Below are positions 49,153-58,631 of a DNA stretch of 64,000 nucleotides, piece by piece. The DNA is from Aeromonas rivipollensis. GTDB taxonomy: Bacteria; Pseudomonadota; Gammaproteobacteria; Enterobacterales; Aeromonadaceae. The notes under the pieces were generated by a model. It had not been told where the DNA came from. It did not search any database and saw nothing but the letters and a program-made list of their open reading frames with translations. A program made the position numbers and the translations under genes. How positions within the stretch are numbered: position 1 is the stretch's first letter; every line of letters begins with the position of its first letter. Where the stretch lies: positions 124,001 to 188,000 of the forward strand of contig NZ_JAAILA010000010.1 of assembly GCF_010974825.1 (NCBI RefSeq), written 5' to 3'.

Positions 49153-49821
49153 TCAGCGGCGCGCCCCGGGTGAGAGGCGCCAGTTGCCTGTGGCGTCGGC
49201 ACAGAAGCTGGCCAGGCGCTGCACGACCTGCTGAACGGCACTATTGGCCGCCATCACGCCGCCGTAGGGATTGGCCTGCGGTGCTGGCACTGTCTCGTCG
49301 AATTCGCGCCAGGCCAGCACCTGGCGGCTGTCGCTGTCCACCAGGTAGGCCCGCAGCGTGAAGCGGGTACGGCTGGGTGATCTGTCGAACTCCTGCTGCA
49401 GGCGGATGATTTCGACATCGAGGCGCAGATCCCCCGCAGCCGCGCTGGGAGCCAGGACGACGGCGCGAAAGGCCCCCGTGTCCTCGAGTTCGGCGACTAT
49501 GCGCGGAGCTATCATCCGGGCGGGCGTATCGATCCATTCACTGTGCGCGAAATACTCCAGCTGATAGGGCTCGCGAACGTAGATGATCCGCTGGCTGTCG
49601 AAACCGGGGGCGGCACGTGGCGGGTTGACGATCAGCGTAGGCGCGGCGCCCAGTCTGGCCGCTGCGGCCTTGGTCGGGGGGGATGCACCCACCCCGGAGA
49701 GCGAATAGAAGGCAGGTGGCGGCACCTTGGCCGCATCGAACATGCTGCAGGCAGCGGGCAGAAGCAGCAACAGCGCGGCGACGGCGAGCCGGGTAAAGGG
49801 AGGTGCTGACTGGCGGATCAT
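49153..49821 (-). CDS. ABC-type transport auxiliary lipoprotein (PqiC-like)
   Basis: 222-residue outer-membrane lipoprotein with signal peptide and lipobox LLPAAC, then a domain of the ABC-transport auxiliary component family: FYSLSGV, LIVNPPRAAPGFDSQRIIYVREPYQLEYFAHSEW ... LRAYLVDSDSRQVLAWREFDETVPA. In Pqi and related systems this lipoprotein contacts the MCE ring. Its ATG overlaps the MCE gene stop (ATGA), so it is last in the operon. Confidence 0.88.
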   Translation of the reverse strand: MIRQSAPPFTRLAVAALLLLLPAACSMFDAAKVPPPAFYSLSGVGASPPTKAAAARLGAAPTLIVNPPRAAPGFDSQRIIYVREPYQLEYFAHSEWIDTPARMIAPRIVAELEDTGAFRAVVLAPSAAAGDLRLDVEIIRLQQEFDRSPSRTRFTLRAYLVDSDSRQVLAWREFDETVPAPQANPYGGVMAANSAVQQVVQRLASFCADATGNWRLSPGARR

Positions 49822-50771
49822 GGCGGTTGCCCTCCTTCGGATGATTCTCCCGGGCCATCCGGCACCGGCTTGCGGCCGAACAGGAGCCCGGAGGGGTTGC
49901 GTTCGGTCTGCTCGCTGAGACGGCGCAGCGAGGTCGTCAGCACGCTGAGCTCGCCGAGCAGGCGTTCCAGCTGGGGCAGGCTCTCCGCCGTGAAGCGGTT
50001 GATGTCGCTGCCGACCGCGTTGAGGGTCTTGCCTGCGCTGGCACTGGTGCCGGCGATCTCATTGCCCATCTTCTCGACGGCATCCGCCGCCCGCCCGATA
50101 CGCGCGATCAGGGGGGAGAGCTCGTGACTCGCGCTTGCGCTGTTTTTCATCACCCTGGCCGCATCCTTAAGAGCGGCATCTATGCTCTCGTTGCGCTCGG
50201 CCAGCGTGTGCGCCACCCGGGCAATGTCGGTCAGGGTGCTTTGGAAGGCCGCCTGATTCTCCGGACCGAGCAGGGCGTTGAGGCTGTTCGAGGTACTGTC
50301 CAGCTTGGCCAACACGCTGGTGAGGACGTTCTCGAGGCGAGCAGCGAGAGAGGGATGGGTGCGGATCACCGGATACTGATAACCAGGGGTAGCCTGCAAC
50401 AGAGGCATGTCGCTGGCCCCGCCGCTCAGCTCGACATAGGCGATCCCCGTCAGGCCCTGTGTCTTGAGCACGGCCACAGTGTCCTGCCTGATCGGCGTGC
50501 CTCGCTCGATGGCAAACAGCAGATTGACCTGCTCGGGATTGGCCGGATCGAGCCGTATCTGCCTGACCCTGCCGACATCGACACCGTTGTATTTGACCGG
50601 AGCATTGAGATTGAGGCCGGCGACCGACTCCTCCGAGATCGCCAGATAGAGATCGTATGCCTTCTGGAAAGCCCCTCCCGAGGCGAGCCAGAGGATGACG
50701 GCCACCAGCAGGGTGCCGAGGATGACGACAAAACCCCCTACCAGGGCGTAACTGACCTTGGTTTCCATCAT
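49818..50771 (-). CDS. MCE-domain (MlaD-family) lipid-transfer protein
   Basis: 317-residue inner-membrane-anchored periplasmic protein. It has one N-terminal helix (YALVGGFVVILGTLLVAVILWLAS) and a single MCE domain (VAGLNLNAPVKYNGVDVGRVRQIRLDPANPEQVNLLFAI ... LTGIAYVELSGG). A long helical region (about residues 150-290) resembles the needle-forming tails of longer MCE proteins, and a Pro/Gly-rich end follows. It forms hexameric tunnels for phospholipid traffic. Start ATGATG overlaps the ATPase stop. Confidence 0.88.
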   Translation of the reverse strand: MMETKVSYALVGGFVVILGTLLVAVILWLASGGAFQKAYDLYLAISEESVAGLNLNAPVKYNGVDVGRVRQIRLDPANPEQVNLLFAIERGTPIRQDTVAVLKTQGLTGIAYVELSGGASDMPLLQATPGYQYPVIRTHPSLAARLENVLTSVLAKLDSTSNSLNALLGPENQAAFQSTLTDIARVAHTLAERNESIDAALKDAARVMKNSASASHELSPLIARIGRAADAVEKMGNEIAGTSASAGKTLNAVGSDINRFTAESLPQLERLLGELSVLTTSLRRLSEQTERNPSGLLFGRKPVPDGPGESSEGGQPP

Positions 50772-51559
50772 GTTCCCTCGCTGCGTTGCTCGGCGGCCCG
50801 CCCTCGCGGGCCCTCGAAGAATGGCCGGATTGCCGGCAGATCCATCTTTGCCAGCGCTGTCATCGACCCTATCCCCTGCACCTTGCCGTCGCCGAGCACG
50901 GCGACGCGGTCGGCCACCTGCCACAGCAGATCGAGATCGTGGGTGATAAGGACTATGGTCAGGCCGAACAGATCGCGTAACTTGCGGATCAGACTGTCAA
51001 TCTCGCCAGCGCTTTCGGGGTCCAGACCTGCGGTCGGCTCATCGAGAAAGAGCAGTTCGGGATCGAGGGCCAGGGCACGTGCCAGCGAGACACGCTTTAA
51101 CATGCCGCCGCTCAGCTCGGCCGGGTACTGATCCCCCACGACCGGCTCCAGGCCGCTCATCGCCAGCTTGCGGTCGGCGATGTCGTTGATCAGCCCCTGT
51201 GCGAGTTCGGTGTGCTCACGCAGCGGCAGACCCACGTTTTCCCTGGCGGTCAGGGAGCCGAACAAGCCGCCACTCTGAAACATGACGCCCCAGCGCTGGC
51301 GCAGGGCAAGGGCGTCGGCGTCTTCGATGTTGGCGAGATCGACCCCGAGCACCCGGATCGAGCCCGACTCGGGTTGCTGAAGCAGGATGATCTCCCGCAG
51401 CAGGGTCGACTTGCCCGATCCCGAGCCGCCGATCAGCACGAAGATCTCGCCGTGGTTGACCACCAGATCGATCCCGTCATGGACCACATGCTCGCCAAAG
51501 CGCGTCATCAACTGGCTGATGATGATGGCCGGGGTGACACTGCCATCTGGCGCCTTCAT
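50768..51559 (-). CDS. MlaF-type ABC transporter ATPase
   Basis: 263-residue ATPase of an MCE lipid transporter. Walker A GGSGSGKSTLLREI, Q-loop MFQSGGLFGSLT, signature LSGGMLKRVSLARALAL, Walker B LLFLDEPTAGLDP, H-loop VLITHDLDL. The FQSGGLF and LSGGM forms are typical of MlaF/Mkl proteins. The MKAPDGS start lies 1 nt after the permease stop; an in-frame start at 51601 would overlap the permease gene. Confidence 0.92.
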   Translation of the reverse strand: MKAPDGSVTPAIIISQLMTRFGEHVVHDGIDLVVNHGEIFVLIGGSGSGKSTLLREIILLQQPESGSIRVLGVDLANIEDADALALRQRWGVMFQSGGLFGSLTARENVGLPLREHTELAQGLINDIADRKLAMSGLEPVVGDQYPAELSGGMLKRVSLARALALDPELLFLDEPTAGLDPESAGEIDSLIRKLRDLFGLTIVLITHDLDLLWQVADRVAVLGDGKVQGIGSMTALAKMDLPAIRPFFEGPRGRAAEQRSEGT

Positions 51560-51560
51560 C

Positions 51561-52658
51561 TCAGAGATCCAGGGCGCTGAATGCAACCGAGAAGAGCGCA
51601 TCGGCCACTATCACCATAAAGATGGAGTGGACGACGCTACGGGTCGTCTGTCGTCCGACACTGTCGGCACCTCCCTTGGTTTGAAACCCCTGGAAGCAGC
51701 CGACGGTCACTATGATGGCGGCAAATACCGGCGCCTTGCCGATGCCGATCAGCAGATCCGTGACGCTCACCGTCTTGACGAAGCGATCGAGGAATTCGGC
51801 CGTGCCGACATCCAGCTGGATGTGCGCCATCAGCATGCCCCCCAGGACGCCGAAGAGATCGGCGAAGAGGGTGAGCAGGGGGAGAGTGATCAGGAGAGCG
51901 AGCGCCTTGGGCAGCACCAGCATGTCGAGCGGCGCAATGCCTATGGTGCGCATGGCGTCGATCTCCTCGGTCACCGCCATGGTACCTATCTGCGCCGCGT
52001 AGGCGGAACCTGAGCGGCCGGCGACTATGATGGCGGTGATCAGCGGTGCAAACTCTCGCAGCATCGAGAGCGCGACCAGATCGACGACAAAGATGTTGGC
52101 GCCATAGATGCGCAGCTGCGCGGCCCCCTGATAGGCGACGACGATGCCGAGCAGAAAGGAGAGCAAACCGACGATGGGCAGGGCATCGACACCTGCGCTG
52201 CGGATGTTGTAAAGAATTGGGCGCCAGCGAATCCGTGTCGGATGGGCCAGCCAGCCACCCAAGGCGAAGGTGCACTCGCCGATGAAGGCGAGCAGGGCGC
52301 AGCCTTGTGCCAGCAGGCTCGCCGTGCCCTGACCCAGGCTTTCCAGGCGGGATAAAGGGTGAGAGGGGATAGGCGCGGGCCCCGGAGCGGACTCCTGAGC
52401 CAGGGCATCGAACAGCCTGGCGAACTCCGGGCGCAGTTGGCGTAATTCAACGCCAGCCGCACCATCACGCAGCCGGCGCAGCAGTGTTTGCAGGATCCAG
52501 GCCCCGGCCGTATCGAGGGCCTCGATGCCAGAGGCGTCGATGGCCCAATGCTCTCCGGCCGGAATGGCAAGGGCGTCGAGCTCGCTTGTCAGCCTGCCCA
52601 TACCCAGCGCAGTCCAGGATCCCGACAGCACCAGCGCCTGTGGCGTCGTCCGGCTCAT
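51561..52658 (-). CDS. MlaE-family permease with N-terminal STAS domain
   Basis: 365-residue permease. The first about 100 residues form a STAS-like domain (ALVLSGSWTALGMGRLTSELDALAIPAGEHWAIDASGIEALDTAGAWILQTLL). The rest is the MlaE fold with five or so helices, including GVDALPIVGLLSFLLGIVVAYQGAAQLRIYGA and RSGSAYAAQIGTMAVTEEIDAMRTIGI. In E. coli the STAS part is a separate protein, MlaB, so this is a fused form known from other bacteria. The start is uncertain: ATG 52658 is chosen, TTG 52703 is possible. Confidence 0.9.
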   Translation of the reverse strand: MSRTTPQALVLSGSWTALGMGRLTSELDALAIPAGEHWAIDASGIEALDTAGAWILQTLLRRLRDGAAGVELRQLRPEFARLFDALAQESAPGPAPIPSHPLSRLESLGQGTASLLAQGCALLAFIGECTFALGGWLAHPTRIRWRPILYNIRSAGVDALPIVGLLSFLLGIVVAYQGAAQLRIYGANIFVVDLVALSMLREFAPLITAIIVAGRSGSAYAAQIGTMAVTEEIDAMRTIGIAPLDMLVLPKALALLITLPLLTLFADLFGVLGGMLMAHIQLDVGTAEFLDRFVKTVSVTDLLIGIGKAPVFAAIIVTVGCFQGFQTKGGADSVGRQTTRSVVHSIFMVIVADALFSVAFSALDL

Positions 52659-52850
52659 GGCCGCCGGTGTGGTGGTCGGCTTCAAGGCTGGCCACCCTGA
52701 CAACAGAGTGGCAACCCCGAACGGGCGACGTGCCTAAGGGCAGCCATCGACCGATGGCGGTAGCCACACAGGCAGCGTGCCGGATCACCCAGCTCAAAGG
52801 CTCCCCTGCACACCATGACGCCTTGCCATGAGAGGTCGTCGGGTGTTTGC

Positions 52851-53222
52851 CTAGCGCTCGGTACCGACCTTGATGTCATTCTTGACAGAGGTCACCCCCT
52901 CGACGCCCATGGCAATCGCCACGACCTTGTCCAGCGCCGCCTGATCCACCGCGCCGCCACTCAGGGTGACCTCCCCGGCATCATCGGTATCGACATGGAT
53001 ATTGACCAGGCTGGACATCTGCTCGGCCGCAAGCCCCGCCTTGATCTTGGTAGTGATGACCGAGTCCTCGACATATTCCAGCGTCGAGGACTCCATGGTC
53101 GACGATTCAGATGGCATCGACTGCGCGGCATCGGTGTCGTCGGTGAGCTCGGCACCGTGGCTGGCTAACGGGAGCAACAGCAGTCCGGTGAGGAGCAAGC
53201 TGGCACTGAAGATATGGTTCAT
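52851..53222 (-). CDS. Periplasmic BON-domain protein
   Basis: 123-residue secreted protein related to OsmY-type BON proteins. Signal peptide SLLLTGLLLLPLASHGA, a Ser/Thr/Glu-rich linker, then one BON domain: YVEDSVITTKIKAGLAAEQMSSLVNIHVDTDDAGEVTLSGGAVDQAALDKVVAIAMGVEGVTSVKNDI. OsmY has two; this has one. GGAAGGAACCACC precedes the ATG. Likely envelope stress related, by family. Confidence 0.88.
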   Translation of the reverse strand: MNHIFSASLLLTGLLLLPLASHGAELTDDTDAAQSMPSESSTMESSTLEYVEDSVITTKIKAGLAAEQMSSLVNIHVDTDDAGEVTLSGGAVDQAALDKVVAIAMGVEGVTSVKNDIKVGTER

Positions 53223-53610
53223 GGTGGTTCCTTCCTGAAGGGCTGAAAAAACGCACATCCGGCAACCCGGGTGCTATCCATTCGCCGTGACGAAGATGTA
53301 ACACGGGGCAGCGCGCAGTTCTGTACGGCATCGTACATAACGCGGGAGGTCGACAAGGCCACGGGGGAGCGGCATGAGATCAGGGGGGGAGATGAGGGAG
53401 CCTTGCCGCGCGACAGGCGCCGCATTGGGAGTGACTGATGGGCGGGCAAACCGCAGAGGCGCGGTTCAATCGGACACTGTTCGCACCCGATTTGCCTGAA
53501 CATGCGGCGAGCGGAGGCCCTTTGCTAGGCAACTCCGACTCAACAGAAAAAGAGAAGCAGCGGTTATCGGAGACAACCGCTGCGAGCGGGATGGTGCAGA
53601 CTGGCGAAAG
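53223..53610 (-). other. Intergenic region between the BON gene and pomB
   Basis: 388 nt; it holds the pomB terminator (53557-53583) and presumably the BON gene promoter. No credible ORF seen. Confidence 0.4.
53557..53583 (-). terminator. pomB terminator
   Basis: Perfect 9-bp stem GCAGCGGTT / AACCGCTGC followed on the minus strand by TTCTCTTTTTC, 28 nt past pomB. Confidence 0.8.
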
Positions 53611-54504
53611 CTACTTGGGATCAGCCACCCCGATAGGAGCAGATACCGTCGGTTTGCCCTGCATGATGGCGATCTCCACCCGCCTGTTCATGCGCCTGTT
53701 CTCCGGGCTGTTGTTCGGCACCAGCGGCTGGGAGTCTGCCATTCCCTGCACTACCAGACGGTTGCCGTCAAAGCCGGGCACCTTGATCATCTGGTGGGCC
53801 ACCGCCACCGCCCGCTGGGACGAAAGCTCCCAGTTGGACTGGAACAGCTCGTCTTCGGTGGCGACGTCATCGGTGTGACCGGAGACGGTGATCTCCCCGG
53901 GCACATCCTTGAGCAGGGTCGCCACTTTACGGATCACCGGCCAGAACTGTGGCTGCAGGAAGGCGGAACCCGCCGGGAACGCCGCCTTCTCGCGGATGCG
54001 AATGATGATCTGCTGACCCAGCGCCTCTATTTCTATGGCCCCGTCCTGGATCTGGGCCTGCATCTGCTCGGCCAGCGCCTTGGCCAGTTCGTTGGACTGC
54101 GCCTGCGCCTTCTGGGCCTGCTGGGCGGTGTCGCCACCGCTCTGCTGACCCTCGGTCTTGTCATGCCCCCCCGCCTGATCCGCATCCCCGGGCTGAAAAT
54201 CCAGCTCGGTCTGGGTCATGTCTATGGTCTGCTGCATGATGGTGTCGATGGGGGTCGGTTCGGGCCGGCCAGGGCGAAACTCCTGAGCGATGACCGAGGT
54301 TCCCTTGGGAATATCCTTCACCTCCAGGATGTTCTGCACCCCGAACGCCTTCTCCATGGAACCGGCGATCTGCTTGAACTTCTGCACATCCATCTCCGCA
54401 AAGGAGAGCAGCAGCACGAAGAAGCACATCAACAGGGACATGAGATCGGCGAAGGTACCCATGTAGCCCGGCAGACCGGGAGGCGGACACTTGCACTTTG
54501 CCAT
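53611..54504 (-). CDS. pomB: Sodium-type flagellar stator protein PomB
   Basis: Ion-conducting stator subunit that anchors to peptidoglycan. It has 297 residues. The single membrane helix GTFADLMSLLMCFFVLLLSFAEMD includes the ion-binding Asp (about residue 20). A plug and linker rich in Gln/Asp/Gly follow, then the OmpA-like domain (ITVSGHTDDVATEDELFQSNWELSSQRAVAVAHQMIK ... NRRMNRRVEIAIMQG). The Cys-Pro N-terminus (MAKCKCPPPGLPGYM) is typical of PomB. Sodium use is inferred from PomB-like sequence and the neighbouring pomA. Confidence 0.92.
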   Translation of the reverse strand: MAKCKCPPPGLPGYMGTFADLMSLLMCFFVLLLSFAEMDVQKFKQIAGSMEKAFGVQNILEVKDIPKGTSVIAQEFRPGRPEPTPIDTIMQQTIDMTQTELDFQPGDADQAGGHDKTEGQQSGGDTAQQAQKAQAQSNELAKALAEQMQAQIQDGAIEIEALGQQIIIRIREKAAFPAGSAFLQPQFWPVIRKVATLLKDVPGEITVSGHTDDVATEDELFQSNWELSSQRAVAVAHQMIKVPGFDGNRLVVQGMADSQPLVPNNSPENRRMNRRVEIAIMQGKPTVSAPIGVADPK

Positions 54505-54512
54505 GGGGCCTC

Positions 54513-55271
54513 CTAGTCGAGCCCGTTGTTGCGTTTGGACTGGTTGAGGTAATTCTGCAGCATGGCCTGGATCACGCGAGGGTTCTGGCCATCCTGGATG
54601 CCCATTATGGCGTCAAGGATCAGGGTGCGGCTCAGTTGCTCCTCGCCGCTGCGCAGCTCCAGCTTGTCGGCAATCGGGATGGCCACCATGTTGGCTTCGA
54701 TGGCGCCATACAGAGTCGTCAGCAAGGCCACCGCCATGGCCGGGCCTATGGACTTGGGATCACTCATGTTCGCCAGCATGGCCACCAGCCCCACTAGCGT
54801 ACCTATCATCCCCATGGCGGGGCCGAGATCCCCCAGGGAGCGAAACACCTTGATGGCGATGACGTGGCGCTCCGAGGTCAGCTCTATGTCTTTTTCCATC
54901 ACGGCGCGCACCACATCGGCATCATGGCCGTCCACCAGCATGTCGATGCCCTTCTTCATGAAGGCATTGGGGATCTCTGCCGCTTCCAGCGCCAGAAAGC
55001 CCCCCTTGCGGGCCGCGTCCGCCAGCTCTACCGCCTTGGCAATCAGGTCATCGAGCTTGTCGCCCTTGTACATGAAGGCCTTGCCCGCGACCTTGAACGC
55101 CATCAGGAACTGGCTGAGGTTGAACTTCATCATGCAGATGAAGAGGGAGCCCAGTATGGTGATATAGACCGAGGGCATATCCACATACATGTTCATGGGG
55201 CCACCCAGCAGCATGCCGTACACCACGACCCCAAATCCCAGCACTATGCCTATCAGACTGCCTAAATCCAC
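54513..55271 (-). CDS. pomA: Sodium-type flagellar stator protein PomA
   Basis: Four-helix stator subunit that transmits torque to the rotor. It has 252 residues. N-terminal MDLGSLIGIVLGFGVVVYGMLLGG, a large cytoplasmic loop with charged residues that contact FliG (RHVIAIKVFRSLGDLGPAMGMIGTLVGLVAMLANM), then TM4 (VALLTTLYGAIEANMVAIPIADKLELRS). It is the first gene of the pair and divergent from xseB-ispA-dxs, an arrangement also known in Vibrio. Confidence 0.93.
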   Translation of the reverse strand: MDLGSLIGIVLGFGVVVYGMLLGGPMNMYVDMPSVYITILGSLFICMMKFNLSQFLMAFKVAGKAFMYKGDKLDDLIAKAVELADAARKGGFLALEAAEIPNAFMKKGIDMLVDGHDADVVRAVMEKDIELTSERHVIAIKVFRSLGDLGPAMGMIGTLVGLVAMLANMSDPKSIGPAMAVALLTTLYGAIEANMVAIPIADKLELRSGEEQLSRTLILDAIMGIQDGQNPRVIQAMLQNYLNQSKRNNGLD

Positions 55272-55505
55272 ATCCCTACTCCTGTCGCCGAACTTGCCAT
55301 TTATTTATATTGCGTTGAATTTTCTGCTATTGCGCCTCGGGCAGCAAGCCCGGCACGCCTTCATAACAGGTCGGCAATAGATGGATGCCAGCCCCTTGTT
55401 ATCGGCCGCGGTCAGGATAGTTTGAGGGCGGCACACTTTTCTGCCTCCCCCCTGTGCCCGGTCGATGTTAAGATGAGCCGTTTTTTTCAATCCCCGAGGA
55501 TGGAC

Positions 55506-55757
55506 ATGGCCAGTAAAAAAATCGACCGTCTGAGTTTTGATGCCACCCTGGAAGAGCTGGAAACCATAGTGCATCAACTCGAACAGGGGTCGCTCCCCCT
55601 CGAGGAAGCACTCAAACAATTCGAACAGGGCATCCATCTGGTGCGGGCCGGCCAGCAGAAGCTGGAGCAAGCCGAGCAGAAGATCCAGATCCTCCTGACC
55701 CAGGCCGACGGCAGCGAACAGGCGGTCCCCTTTCGATCAGAGCAAGGAGAGGAGTGA
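55506..55757 (+). CDS. xseB: Exodeoxyribonuclease VII small subunit
   Basis: Small helical subunit that binds XseA to form exonuclease VII. It has 83 residues (E. coli 80), with SFDATLEELETIVHQLEQGSLPLEEALKQFEQGIHLVRAGQQKLEQAEQKIQIL. The start is ATG 55506 after GAGGATGGAC. The stop is directly followed by the GTG start of ispA. Confidence 0.94.
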   Translation: MASKKIDRLSFDATLEELETIVHQLEQGSLPLEEALKQFEQGIHLVRAGQQKLEQAEQKIQILLTQADGSEQAVPFRSEQGEE

Positions 55758-56648
55758 GTGACCCTGGACGATTTCTCCCGCCTGCACCGGCGCCGCATCG
55801 ACGACTGCCTCTCGGCACAGCTTGAGGCTCTGCCCGCCATGGCGCCGCGCCTGCGGGATGCGATGAAATACGGCCTGCTGCTCGGCGGCAAGCGGGTACG
55901 CCCCTTCCTGGTCTACGCCGTGGGCGAGATGCTGGGGGTGCCAAGCGAGCGGCTCGACGGCCCCGCCGCTGCGGTGGAGTGCATTCACGCCTACTCCCTG
56001 CTGCACGACGATCTGCCCGCCATGGATAACGACGATCTGCGCCGCGGCCAACCAACAGTGCACAAGGCATTCGATGAAGGCACCGCCATCCTGGCCGGTG
56101 ATGCCCTGCAGACCCTGGCATTCTCCATACTGGCGGACCATCCCCTCCCCGACGAACTGCTTGCCAACCGGGTACGGATGCTGAGCGCCCTGGCCCGCGC
56201 CTCCGGTTATCTCGGCATGTGCGGCGGTCAGGCGCTGGATCTGGAGGCCGAAGGCCGCCGGATCAGCCTCGCCGAGCTGGAGCAGGTGCATCGCCACAAG
56301 ACGGGAGCCCTCATCGAGTGCGCCGTCACCCTGGGGGCCCTGTGCAAGGCCGACGTGGCGCCTGCCACCCTGGCCGCGCTGCAAACCTATGCCGCCGCCA
56401 TCGGGCTCGCCTTCCAGGTGCAGGATGACATCCTCGACATCACGGGCGACACCGCCACCCTCGGCAAGCCGCAAGGTTCGGATCTGGCGCAGGAGAAGAG
56501 CACCTATCCGGCCCTGCTCGGTCTCGACCCTGCCCGTGAGCTGGCTCGCGAACTGCATGACAAGGCCTTAACAGCCCTGCAATCCTTGCCCTACAATACC
56601 GACATTCTGGAAGCGTTTGCCGATTACATCATCGAGCGAACCCACTAA
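55758..56648 (+). CDS. ispA: Farnesyl diphosphate synthase
   Basis: Builds C15 farnesyl diphosphate from IPP and DMAPP for undecaprenyl phosphate and quinones. It has 296 residues (E. coli 299). Motifs: LLGGKRVRPFLVY, first Asp-rich DDLPAMDNDDLRRG, KTGALI, second Asp-rich FQVQDDILDITGD. The start is GTG, immediately after the xseB stop, with GGAGAGGAG upstream. Followed after 21 nt by dxs. Confidence 0.96.
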   Translation: MTLDDFSRLHRRRIDDCLSAQLEALPAMAPRLRDAMKYGLLLGGKRVRPFLVYAVGEMLGVPSERLDGPAAAVECIHAYSLLHDDLPAMDNDDLRRGQPTVHKAFDEGTAILAGDALQTLAFSILADHPLPDELLANRVRMLSALARASGYLGMCGGQALDLEAEGRRISLAELEQVHRHKTGALIECAVTLGALCKADVAPATLAALQTYAAAIGLAFQVQDDILDITGDTATLGKPQGSDLAQEKSTYPALLGLDPARELARELHDKALTALQSLPYNTDILEAFADYIIERTH

Positions 56649-56669
56649 ACGCTGGATAACAGTAACAAT

Positions 56670-58535
56670 ATGAGCGTTGATATTAGCGATTTCCCCAACC
56701 TGGCCCTCGCGGATACGCCGGTCGAGTTGCGATCCCTGCCCAAAGAGCGGCTGCCCATTCTGTGCGAAGAGCTGCGCGAGTATCTGCTGCGCTCGGTGAG
56801 CCGCTCCAGCGGCCACTTCGCCTCCGGCCTCGGCACAGTCGAGCTGACGGTGGCGCTGCATTACGTCTACAACACCCCCTTCGATCGCTTGGTGTGGGAC
56901 GTGGGCCATCAGGCCTATCCCCACAAGATCCTGACCGGTCGGCGCGAGCGCATTCACACCATTCGCCAGAAAGATGGCCTGCACCCCTTCCCCTGGCGGG
57001 AAGAGAGCGAGTACGACGTGCTCAGCGTGGGCCACTCCAGCACTTCCATAGGTGCTGCCCTCGGCATGGCGGTTGCCGCCGAGAGCGAGGGGCTGGGCCG
57101 CAAGGTGGTGGCCGTCATAGGTGACGGCGCCATCACGGCGGGCATGGCGTTCGAGGCCCTCAACCACGCCGGCGATGTCCACAAGGACATGCTGGTGGTG
57201 CTCAATGACAACGAAATGTCCATCTCCGAAAATGTCGGGGCGCTCAACAACCACCTGGCCAGGCTGATGTCCGGCAAGCTCTACACCACCATCCGCGAAG
57301 GCGGCAAGAAGGTGCTGGCGGGGCTGCCGCCGGTCAAGGAGCTGGCCAAGCGGGCCGAGGAACACCTCAAGGGCATGGTAGTCCCCGGCACCCTGTTCGA
57401 GGAGTTCGGCTTCAACTACATAGGCCCCATCGACGGCCACGACATCCACGCTCTGGTCGAGACTCTGCGCAACATGCGCAACCTCAAGGGTCCCCAGCTG
57501 CTGCACGTCAAGACCAAGAAGGGCAAGGGCTACGAGCCTGCCGAGAAAGACCCCATCGGTTACCACGCCGTGCCCAAGTTCAACCCGGACGAGTGCGCCC
57601 TGCCCAAGAATGCCGGCGGCAAGCCGACCTTCTCCGCCATCTTCGGCCAGTGGCTGTGCGACATGGCCGCCAAGGACGAGCGTCTGGTCGGCATCACCCC
57701 CGCCATGCGCGAGGGCTCGGGGCTGGTCAAGTTCAGCCAGCAGTATCCGGATCGCTACTTCGACGTGGCCATCGCCGAGCAGCATGCGGTCACCTTCGCC
57801 GCCGGCCTGGCCATCGCCGACAAGAAACCCGTGGTTGCCATCTATTCAAGCTTCCTGCAACGGGCCTATGACCAGCTGATCCACGACGTGGCGCTGCAGA
57901 ACCTGCCGGTGCTGTTCGCCATAGACCGCGCCGGTCTGGTGGGTGCCGACGGCCCTACCCATCAGGGGGCGTTCGACATCAGCTTCCTGCGCACAGTGCC
58001 GAACATGGTGGTGATGACGCCGTCCGACGAGAACGAGTGCCGCCAGATGCTCTACACCGGCTATCAGTGCAACCAGCCCGCGGCGGTGCGTTATCCCCGT
58101 GGCAGCGGCTGCGGCACCGAGATCCAGAGCGAGATGACAGCGCTGGCACTCGGCAAGGGTCGCATCGTTCGTGAAGGCAAGGGCACCGCCATATTGGCGT
58201 TTGGTACCCTGCTGCATCAGGCCAGGGCCGCCGCCGAGGCGCTGGACGCCACCCTGGTGGACATGCGCTTCGTCAAGCCCATGGACGAGGCGCTGGTGCT
58301 CTCCCTTGCCGCCTCCCACGATCAGTTTGTCACTCTGGAAGACAACGCCATCATGGGCGGGGCTGGCTCTGCGGTGAACGAGCTACTGATGCGCAGCAAA
58401 CAGTGCAAACCTGTGCTGAATCTCGGTTTGCCGGATCGCTTCGTGGAGCAAGGCACCCAGGAGGAGAGCTATGCCCAGCTGGGGCTGGATGCCACGGGCA
58501 TCCAGGCCAGCATAGAGGCCTGGCTGCAGGCCTGA
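56670..58535 (+). CDS. dxs: 1-deoxy-D-xylulose-5-phosphate synthase
   Basis: Thiamine-diphosphate enzyme that joins pyruvate and glyceraldehyde 3-phosphate, the first step of the MEP isoprenoid route. It has 621 residues (E. coli 620). [20 protein letters not shown] with the catalytic-region His, the ThDP motif [19 protein letters not shown] ... NDNEMSIS, and the transketolase pyrimidine domain [15 protein letters not shown] and [18 protein letters not shown]. It follows ispA in the same pathway. Confidence 0.97.
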   Translation: MSVDISDFPNLALADTPVELRSLPKERLPILCEELREYLLRSVSRSSGHFASGLGTVELTVALHYVYNTPFDRLVWDVGHQAYPHKILTGRRERIHTIRQKDGLHPFPWREESEYDVLSVGHSSTSIGAALGMAVAAESEGLGRKVVAVIGDGAITAGMAFEALNHAGDVHKDMLVVLNDNEMSISENVGALNNHLARLMSGKLYTTIREGGKKVLAGLPPVKELAKRAEEHLKGMVVPGTLFEEFGFNYIGPIDGHDIHALVETLRNMRNLKGPQLLHVKTKKGKGYEPAEKDPIGYHAVPKFNPDECALPKNAGGKPTFSAIFGQWLCDMAAKDERLVGITPAMREGSGLVKFSQQYPDRYFDVAIAEQHAVTFAAGLAIADKKPVVAIYSSFLQRAYDQLIHDVALQNLPVLFAIDRAGLVGADGPTHQGAFDISFLRTVPNMVVMTPSDENECRQMLYTGYQCNQPAAVRYPRGSGCGTEIQSEMTALALGKGRIVREGKGTAILAFGTLLHQARAAAEALDATLVDMRFVKPMDEALVLSLAASHDQFVTLEDNAIMGGAGSAVNELLMRSKQCKPVLNLGLPDRFVEQGTQEESYAQLGLDATGIQASIEAWLQA

Positions 58536-58580
58536 CGCACAAACCGGCGGCGAGCCAGACAAGGGCAAACGCTAGCAATA

Positions 58581-58608
58581 AAGAAGGGCGCCTGATGGCG
58601 CCCTTCTT
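58581..58608 (+). terminator. dxs terminator (bidirectional)
   Basis: Perfect 12-bp stem AAGAAGGGCGCC / GGCGCCCTTCTT, loop TGAT, then TTGTTTTCT; it lies between dxs (+) and the permease gene (-). Its GGCGCC-TGAT-GGCGCC core is the reverse complement of the one after pmbA. Confidence 0.85.
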
Positions 58609-58631
58609 GTTTTCTGCGTGTCTGACCCTTC

